A DNA stretch of 64,000 nt from Calliopsis andreniformis (lineage: Eukaryota; Arthropoda; Insecta; Hymenoptera; Andrenidae). The notes under the pieces were generated by a model. That model saw only the letters and a program-made list of their open reading frames with translations, was not told where the DNA came from and made no database searches. Made by a program: the position numbers and the translations under genes. The DNA is taken from the NCBI RefSeq assembly GCF_051401765.1, contig NW_027480542.1, positions 248,001 through 312,000 of the forward strand, written 5' to 3'. Shown here one piece after another: positions 56,183-64,000 of this stretch. How positions within the stretch are numbered: the stretch's first letter is position 1; every line of letters begins with the position of its first letter.

Positions 56183-57489
56183 TACGAGGACGATTGGCGA
56201 TGGCTATGGGCTCTATAACTCTTCTATCACGCCTTGAGCCTCCATCTTCTTTAATAGGTCCTCAACTTCTTGTCGCCAGGTGAATGGTATTGAATTTTCT
56301 CGGCGCTTGCTTAATTGGGGCATTTCACATCTGCTCACTTCGTCTGGATTGCTACCAAACACATCTTGATATTCGTACAGCAATTATGTGAATTGTCGCC
56401 GCTGACTTTTTGACAGTTCTGCGCAGCATTGCACGTATAGCCCTAACAAATGCTCCGGTACTGTCTGGTCCGGCGAGTCCTCTTCTTGTCCTCGCGCTGC
56501 CTCTTCTGCCGTTTTTTTTAGCGGCACCAAACGATTTCTGAGTAGGTGAGCCAGATTTCACAAGAAGTCAATCTGATAGCAATGCCTTCACAAGAAGGTG
56601 ATCCCGAGGTTGCACGGTTATAGCATGTTGACGACATAAAATTCTTTCTTGGTTACGAACTCTCGGACCTGTAACTTCAGGACTTTCTTATCGAGCATGT
56701 TCATTTTCTCTGTCACGTTGGATCGAATCTTTAATGGGACTTCCCGTAGATTCTTGATCTCCTGCTATGGGCAAACTCGGACACGGCAAGGGAATATAAG
56801 TCGGGGCAGCCGAGGGGCCCGGAGCAGCCAAAGGGGGCGCGACGACACTATTATTAACGACACTATTCACAGTGTCGTTAATATGGCCCACGTGGCTATC
56901 TCGAGCCCCGCGCTCCCCGGTCTAGGTACCGCGCTGTTTACAGCTACAGGCGAAGATGTCAGCATTACCTGTATTTGCCATTCCTGGGTCTCCACGCCAG
57001 CCCGCATAGTGGTCTCCTCCTCGACGGCCCGATCGGCAACCAGCAGAGCCTCTATGCGAGCCCGAACACAAGTTACGCTCTCCTCCTGCCTGATCCAATC
57101 TGTGCTCCGTTGCTCCTCGGTTAACCTTCGGTGCTCCTAGAGCTAGCTCACTAGGGATTTCTTTAGCTCGTTACAAACCACGAGGAGGAGGTCGCCGGAA
57201 GCGGGATCCATCCCGAGTTGGATCCTACATCTGACACTAATGTTGCGGTGGTGAGCTGGATGTCGGCAGCTCGCGCACTTTACTAAATTTCGCAAACATT
57301 GGCCGATTTATTTCAAATTTTGTATAAACAATCTCGACACTTGTACCTTACAGTAGTTGTAACATTACCTTTAGAACTTAAATCTAACATGTATATTTTT
57401 ATTGTTTAAGGTTTCAAATAACAAACGTTCGATTACTTTCGTGAGCCACTGTATTTCTTAAATTTGTTATAAAAATGGAAATGTTTCAA

Positions 57490-57685
57490 AATTCTTTTGG
57501 AGATGTTTATGATACTAGGAGAGTGCAGGAAAAATTACAAAGTAGCTGCAAATTTGTATGTACGACGCTACCCAGATCGACGGTCTAAATCGCATATGGC
57601 ATTTAAGAGACTAAAAAAGCGTTTTATCAAGACATTTATTTCAATCACTTTTTCAACATCCCCTTGCAAGTTTGATTTTGAATGA
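57490..57685 (+). pseudogene. DUF4817-like helix-turn-helix fragment
   Basis: The frame ILGECRKNYKVAANLYVRRYPDRRSKSHMAFKRLKKRF fits the DUF4817 N-terminal DNA-binding domain found in many insect DNA-transposon proteins, with the hallmark GEC..N...A...Y..R.P.R pattern. It ends in a short unrelated tail at 57685. No catalytic region follows. Confidence 0.6.
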
Positions 57686-57699
57686 CCTTCTGTAGATAG

Positions 57700-58507
57700 T
57701 TATCAAATTCGTCTTAAAATAAGTTACAATACTAGCAAAATATAAAAGTACGATTCTATTTAGAAAAATGGTCGGGACCTCCACCTTACCTTTGCGCGTC
57801 CACCAAAAAAAATAAAAGTTCCACCACATGATATTGCCCTCGGTGCTGAATGACTTTGATCTGAAACACTTTTGCCTATAATCAATATTTTTGGAGATAT
57901 TCGTCTGTAACGCTTTATAATTTCTACCTTGTATAGTTCTGTGACGTGCCTTGCGTGGGGGTGTACCTGAGCGGTAGAAATTTTGCCCTTAGCACACGGA
58001 TAATAGTGCAAAAGAATTTGGAAAACCTTATCGAAGAATGAGGTGTAGCTTTTGGGATCGTCGACGCTGTAGTCCCGTGCGGTCTCTTTCAGATAGATTA
58101 TATCAACAACTGGAGGAAGCGTTATAAATTAATTTGCAGTTGGAAAACATATTCAAATAAATAACTCATATGATAGTAATTAAATATTATTGAAATTAAA
58201 GTTCAAGTTGCCTAATGATGGATAACAATATTCAGTTAAATATTCAGTTTGCAAATAATGAACAGAAACATATACTCATATCAGCAATTAATAAAAGAAA
58301 ACGTTGAAATTTCAGAATTTGAAAAGAAACAAATAATATAACTTTTCATATACAAATAATTTATTCGCGGTTCCAAACAGAAACAACAAAATAATACTGA
58401 TATAAAATATAAGTCATACAAAACAAATCATATAATATAAGAGTAGTAAATAAAAATAAAGCAAATTAGAAATTGAAAGTCGAAATATCTATTCCTTAAC
58501 TGTCTAT
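57700..58507. other. Unassigned intron sequence
   Basis: No supported gene or repeat. Confidence 0.4.
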
Positions 58508-58890
58508 AGGCAGAGTGTCCCAAAATTGATGGTACAAGTCGGAAAGAGGTGTTTCTACATGAAAAAATAAATCAAAAGTATAGAACAAACATTCTTGGTA
58601 TCGTGCTTCGTTTTTGAAAAAATTGAGGTGGAATTATGGTCGGGTGCAAGCGCATAGAGGTACAGTTTTGGGTGCTTGAATTGTATAGAGTGTAAAAAAA
58701 AAGTAATTGTCACGGCTTCTAGGGGTGAAGCAGACCTCTGGATTGGTGGACATTTGAAAAAAAAGTTGCCGCGAAATTGTTTATAACAATGAAAAACAAT
58801 GTTAAAGTTTTTTATTGCATAAATGTGTTCTATGTGTCGAGTAGAAAAAAAGTCTAAAAGGAACCATGGTCCAAAAATGCACCGTTTAAG
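58508..58890 (+). mobile_element. Half element with GTGTCCCA-type end
   Basis: It starts near GGCAGAGTGTCCCAAAATTGATG and continues as AT-rich sequence with GTCGGAAAGAGGTGTTTC. The end motif is like those of P1-P3, but the rest is unlike them. No inverse partner end was found. Confidence 0.4.
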
Positions 58891-58919
58891 TGCTATAAAA
58901 TTGTTAACATATACGCAGC

Positions 58920-60260
58920 AATGAACGTGTGAGGCCCCACTCACATAGAACCTAACGCGCGGGTAACGAACACGGACACGTAGGGACTGGCCGCGTCCCA
59001 AAGTCTTTTTCTTTGGCCTCCTGGTGGTGACTGGTCCGTCGATAATCCTAACGTCTTTGACACCTAGAACAAAAATCGGCGGAACTGCACCGTCTAAGTA
59101 CGAATAGCTCGCACTAGATTCATCTGATCTGTCTCCAGGCAACGAGCCGTTTTGCCTTTTGGGACGGAGACGCAGTACCTCGTTGTATAGCACAAGGTAG
59201 TTCAGCGGTCTGTACATATTACCGACAATTCTTCGTAGTCAAGAATCTGTCGGGTGACGAGCGTATAGAGAGAAGGTGGTCTCTTCTCTGCACTCTATGC
59301 TGTGTTAGGCGGATCCGCTATGTTAGGCGGATTGCCTCGAACCAACTGCAGTGAAAACTGTGCTTTGTGAGCCGAGAGAACCACGTTTACTAGCTAGGCT
59401 TGTCCCGATGGCTGATAGCGGCGGCCTATCTCGCTTATGCCCTACATCACAGCCTTCACCCTACACGTGTGCATCTTTTTGTCACATGGGGTTTTTTTTG
59501 TGAACGCGGAAGTGGAACTATATTGCGGCGGAATAAAACCTGCCTCACGATAAGTGTACCTTGCGAATGTGTCGCTAACTAGTGGTCATCCATGGAGTGG
59601 CCCCAGATGCTGCCGCGCCGAATGGCAACCGCCAGGAATCAAAGTAACTTATTGATTTCGCTTGTTTTTTCGGGCTTGCCACGAAAAGCTGCATCTTTTT
59701 ATAACGCGATATGCTTCGTCTGGGGCATGTGCAATACGTGTGGTTCACCTAGAACGAAATATGCAGATCGCTAGAGACAGAGATGACAGCGTTGGGAATC
59801 GACTAAGAGATCTCGAACGATTTGATAGCCAAAGAGCGCTCACTGAGGTGTGCTCTGTAGAGGATATTCGCTGACTGACTGTCAAATGATTGGCAAGTGC
59901 CTGGCGTATGCGCGAAACACTAATTAGCCACTATGCGGCGCTCACTGTCTTCTAATATCTGTAACTCTGTTCTGTTACATGTTCTCTCTCTCTCTCTCAC
60001 TCTCTCTCTCTCTCTCAAGCTTTGACGTCTACAGTCGACGTCGGGCCTGAAATTCGAACAGCTGATACAGGTGGTTCACCCAATCGACTTCAACTGTAAT
60101 AACCAAAAAGAGTTATACGCCGATTTTGCCGTGTCTGTTATGAGCGCAACGGAATCTCCTATCGAGGACACCTTCGATTGGTGACGTATGCTAACCGACA
60201 ACGGTTTTCGTGGACGAGACAAAGGCTCGATATATAGCTTCATCTTTAAACACACGGTTA
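58920..60260. repeat. Diverged interspersed repeat, family E (copy 2)
   Basis: It matches 7780-8835 block by block, ending in GAGTTATACGCCG ... GGACGAGACAAAGGCTCG and TTTAAACAC. It is longer than copy 1 by insertions, including a small GTTAGGCGGAT duplication (about 59305-59335) and the CT microsatellite. Confidence 0.5.
59983..60016. repeat. (CT)n microsatellite
   Basis: About 17 CT repeats with one CA interruption near 59999. Confidence 0.9.
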
Positions 60261-61090
60261 TTCCTAACCATAATGTTCAAAGGTTCAGTGTTCAAATACG
60301 TGAAGACATGTGAGCCGGATGCTGTACCAAAAATTTTCAATATCTCTCAAAGTATTAATTTTTTTCTATATAGTACTCTTATACGTTCTTACGCAGGATG
60401 TTCCAAACATTCTGTGTGCATGACAAAAAAATATGCAATCTCATTAAAAAAAGAAAAGAAAAATAAGTGGTGCCTCTTTTGCCCCTTTAAGTGCCGTCCT
60501 GGAACAATTTATTCTGTTTTAAATGACCAGCCGTCATGTCCCATTTAATTTAAAAAAAGTTATGTTGATATCTGCAATCGTTTCAGAAAAACAGCTTTGT
60601 CACACTTTAGATAACTCATCCTGTGAAATAAAAGTATAAATCTCTTTCTTAATAAATGATACTTAAGAAAATAGATTAATAATTCACATTTGAATTGTTG
60701 TCTGGCATACATAAAAATACGTGCAACTTGTGTACTTACTATTTTTGTCAATTACTTGAGCGAACGAGAAAGAGTTTAGCGGGAAAGTAGGGTACAAAAG
60801 CAGAGCGTAAGACCGTAAAAGATAAAGTGCGACGAAATGAGGCAAACTCAGCTTTGTTCTCTTATTTCTTATTTCTTTTTTTCTTATCGCAAGAAAAATT
60901 GAAAGCAACACGCTAACGAAATTGCTGTGTTTTAAGTAAAGAATAACAGATGAGATGAACCAGAGTCTTCAATTAAAGAAAACTTGTGCAATATAATGTG
61001 TAAATGTAATAAATGCGTAAATTAAAGGAATTGTCACATTCAATTGTTCATATTCTCTAATTCTATACGTAGTATGTTTTACCATACATA
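60261..61090. other. Unassigned intron sequence
   Basis: No gene. GCAGGATGTTCCAAACATTC at about 60395 faintly resembles the CAGGGTGTCCCA-type end; no partner was seen. Confidence 0.35.
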
Positions 61091-61094
61091 TTAA

Positions 61095-61450
61095 CACCTT
61101 AACGCTCACGCTTGTGATAGTTACGCGCGCTTTTTAAATATGTTTGAAATATGTTTCTTAATAACTAGCCGGTAACACATCATCGTGTGATAGATGGACA
61201 TACATATCGCTCATATGCGATAAAAGTGACACGATTCAGACACATACGTTTATCAAAATATACCTTAAAGTGCTTTATGATTGTAATTTGTAAACCACAT
61301 TTCCTGAATTGTGTCATTTTTATCGCATATAACCGATATATTCAGTTAACGTGAGTTGCGCGGTTGGCTTTCTAGATCGATGTGTCATCTCAGATTAGCA
61401 GAAACGTGATAAAGTTTGGAAAAAAAAACAGTTAAATATGCGTTAAGGGG
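61095..61450. mobile_element. piggyBac-like MITE
   Basis: The ends CACCTTAACGC and GCGTTAAGGGG are inverted and flanked by TTAA (61091-61094 and 61451-61454). The interior contains another inverted pair, CATATGCGATAAAAGTGACAC (61212) and GTGTCATTTTTATCGCATAT (61311), so most of the 356 bases can fold. It is non-coding. Confidence 0.75.
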
Positions 61451-61508
61451 TTAAAATGAAATAACCAAGAACCCTAATAGTTATAACTAATATGAAGAAA
61501 ATTACAGG

Positions 61509-62085
61509 TCAACAATTATTTTCTCGACTAAAATGGTTTTAATTACAAAGAACAATTATGAATAACTGAAACTTTTTTTTAATTACCGATAGCTATTATT
61601 GATAAGAGAAATTTGTTTCAGTTGCTCAAAACTGTTATTCATGAGAAAAAATCATTTCGATCGCTCATAACAGTTACTGACGAGGAATCATTTTTTCGGC
61701 TGCATTCCACCAAGCAACTTATTATTTACTTATTAACAGGATTAACCCTTTAGTTTATAACTCTTTTTATCTAGATTTATATAGATTTTATTTATTTTTT
61801 CTGTATTGAACGGTTTATCCCATAAAAAAACAAATAATAATAAAAATAATAATAATTCGGTTGTTGGAATGGAATCGAAAAAATTGTCCCTTGTCAATAA
61901 CTGTTATAAGTGATTGAAATAAATTTCTCTCATTGGTAATAGTTATGAGCGATCGAAATGAATTTACCTCGTCGACAATAATTATGAGTTATCGAAATAA
62001 ATGTTCCTCATCAATTATTGTTATACGCAACAAAAATAACTTTCTTGTTTCGATAAAATAATTATTGACGATGAAAACAAATGAC
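61509..62085. mobile_element. Foldback element with arms made of ~45-base repeats
   Basis: The left arm (about 61509-61738) and right arm (about 61856-62085) are inverse copies. Each is a run of four to five loosely repeated units of about 45 bases containing TTATTGA(C/T)(G/A)AG, ATTTCGATCGCTCATAA and variants. The spacer (about 61740-61855) is AT-rich. No recognised target duplication or coding frame. Confidence 0.7.
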
Positions 62086-63932
62086 TATAAATGATGATTA
62101 TTGTATAACTCAAACATTTGGAAATCGATATTTTTTAATCGTGTCCTTTTTTGAAATATTTACTGTAGCCTTTAGTATTATTCTCAACTGAAGTTAAAAA
62201 TAAGTTTTTATTCGTGATTTTTTTTTTTATAAAAATTTTTATAATAACTGTTACTTTTGGCCTTTGAAAATAATTCTAATCCTATAGCCAAGCTTGTTTT
62301 ATTATTGTTATGCCTCGTTAAATTAACGCAGAATATACTTCATTGTATTGATTCAAGTTACTCCTGCTATCTAAAGCATTGAGATATAGTTCAATTAACT
62401 CACTTTTACAAGGTCCAAGGAACATATTCAACCTATATTTATGTTTTCGTTATGTGGTCCAACATATTCAATATTTACTTTTATTAGTAATCGTTCATAT
62501 TGACGAAATGAAAACAGAAGTTGGGAGTTGAAAATTATGCGTATTTTCCTGAATATCTTGAAACTATTAGATGAGAAAGGAAATCTTTCCTGCAAACATT
62601 GCATAAAGATACTTCTCTTTAAACATTCCGTTAAAAAAAGTTTTTTGTTAACTCTTCTGACAAAATTGTAATCAGTTGTGATAAGCCAACGTGACATCAT
62701 TCACGCAATTTCATTACTAAAAATGAATAAATTACTTTCTTTTTTCTCGGTTTATCTTCCACGTTCTTATGTTCTATTTTTTTTTTTTGACATACTTTTT
62801 CATGGTGTACGGCATATGTTCAATATCTTATTATCGCAATATATTATTCAAATTCCATAAACGTCGAAAATTTAGTATTTATTGTAAATACCTATACTAT
62901 GTTTCATCGTTTGCTACCAAAAAATGAATTGTTTATATTTTTGTTGGGTTTAGATAAGGACGCTTCGAACTCGAAAGGGACTCAAATAAAGCTTTATTAG
63001 AACAATTATATATTAATCTAAGTAGTGTTGTTCTCTCAGTGATCAGTACTTAGTATACTGTTAAGCAAATGTGTATTATAATTTTTTATTACTCTTATGA
63101 CAATGCGATAAAATATCAATTGCTTTCGTTATTCTAGTTTTTGCATTATGATACAATTACCATAATTTCTATCACTTCTTAGATATTTCTTAACTTTTTA
63201 TACTCCTTTTTTAATGTAATATTCATGTGTTACATTCATTTTTTTATATAATATTTGAAATCAATGATGAAAGATATTTATGGGAACAAATACAAATTAG
63301 TTTTCTATGAAAATGAATTATTGAATAGACAAGCGCAGCACTGTTTTCATATTTTTGGCATTTAGTCGCAATATTCGGCCTGTTCCAATTTTAAAATGGT
63401 TCCGGTAATAATATAAAAGCGGTTGAATCGCTAATGTTGAAGACATCTTGAACTTTTAAATATATATAATTAAAGTGATCTTATTATTGATAAAATTATT
63501 TCTTGTTTCGACTTTACGTGGGGGGGATTAAAAAAAATGATTTCGAAAAATCTTTAAAAAAATTTCTTTCTTTAAATATCTTAAAAAAATTCTTTATAAA
63601 AATAGTTTCTTAATAGGATTACCTGAACTATGTGCCAAGCGTTCCTTATTAGACTGAATCGATAACATTGGCCGCGAAAGAAAAATGGTAAGGGAGCTCG
63701 TAAGCCCCAAGTATATGACAAAAGGATACATTGGATAATATGGTAAAGTCATGAATTATAATGAATAATTGTATCCTTTATTTCATCGATTATGTGCCTG
63801 GCAAAAAATACTTCTCGTGCTGAGAGTGAGGTTTGCTCTCTGTCTTAAATCGGGTTAATTTAACGAGGCAGCTTTATATTATTTTAGATGATTTACATGG
63901 TTTTGTACATATCGTCATTATTGTATTTGTAG
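62086..63932. other. 3' part of SUCO intron 4
   Basis: AT-rich, no supported gene or repeat. It ends in the acceptor TTGTATTTGTAG at 63932. Confidence 0.6.
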
Positions 63933-64000
63933 GCATTAGAGAGGAACATGTCTTTAAGTGGGCAGTACTTAGAAGAACTAAGTCGTCGTTATAAGAAACA
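63933..64000 (+). CDS. SUCO: SUCO orthologue, start of coiled-coil exon (cut by window end)
   Basis: Entering in phase 0 the exon reads ALERNMSLSGQYLEELSRR and continues YKK to the window edge. Joined to the preceding exon's KESVFLRLSNRIK, it recreates a highly conserved SUCO segment that starts the coiled coil before the membrane anchor. This confirms both the 13.7 kb intron and the gene identity. The remaining C-terminal exons lie beyond 64000. Confidence 0.92.

Larger units (their letters stand above)
54738..57250 (-). mobile_element. Gypsy-type pol remnant
   Basis: On the minus strand: poorly preserved gag/protease region (57250-56350), RT N terminus (about 56290-55990, with stops before 56182), RNase H and connector (about 55985-55340), and integrase (55330-54750). 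The centre of RT, including the YxDD box, has been deleted. No LTRs were recognised; the 3' end is broken at the P3 junction. Confidence 0.8.

Overview
The window is a stretch of an AT-rich arthropod nuclear genome, most likely an insect and possibly an ant. That inference rests on the conserved host gene, its spliced structure and the transposon mix (gypsy, copia, R1-clade LINE, Tc1-like, Merlin, hAT, pogo-like and piggyBac-like pieces). One host gene can be supported, on the + strand. It is the orthologue of SUCO (SUN domain-containing ossification factor; Slp1/EMP65-related ER membrane proteins). Five exons are visible: 9058-9259, 11087-11211, 40184-40794, 48325-50258 and the start of a further exon at 63933 that runs off the window. 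All consecutive splice phases agree (2/0, 0/2, 2/1, 1/0, 0). The exon with the start codon and the 3' exons (coiled coil, membrane anchor) are not seen.

The introns are 1.8, 29.0, 7.5 and 13.7 kb and are almost entirely built of mobile elements. Before the first exon (1-9000) lie the right part of a long-inverted-repeat element carrying an exon-like fragment, a triple nest (palindromic element > LTR-like element A > LTR-like element B), a hAT fragment, a dead Tc1-like transposon and a diverged repeat. Intron 2 (11212-40183) holds GC-rich unclassified sequence, a foldback element, a complete 1.9 kb long-inverted-repeat element, a TTF-finger hAT gene fragment, a gypsy remnant, two copia remnants, a Merlin transposase relic, a Tc1-like relic, an R1-type LINE joined to a gypsy gag, Ulp1-like (C48) peptidase fragments and another palindromic element. 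Intron 3 has short inverted-repeat elements, a miRNA-like hairpin, a second palindromic element with a solo LTR-like insertion, a pogo-like MITE and a minisatellite. Intron 4 has a second LTR-like element B, a gypsy pol remnant, a DUF4817-like fragment, a piggyBac-like MITE and a foldback element made of internal repeats.

No transposon gene here looks intact: each shows stops, frameshifts, deletions or lost catalytic residues. The most interesting signals are (i) an array of five ~40-nt units in LTR-like element B with constant flanks and self-complementary arms that differ between units; (ii) a promoter-like stretch plus signal-peptide exon with a splice donor carried in three copies by a non-autonomous inverted-repeat element; (iii) several long-inverted-repeat elements with unrelated interiors but the same TA-flanked CAGGGTGTCCCA-like ends; and (iv) a palindrome at 61.5-62.1 kb whose arms are themselves repeat arrays. 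All coordinates, alignments and inverted repeats were read by eye.
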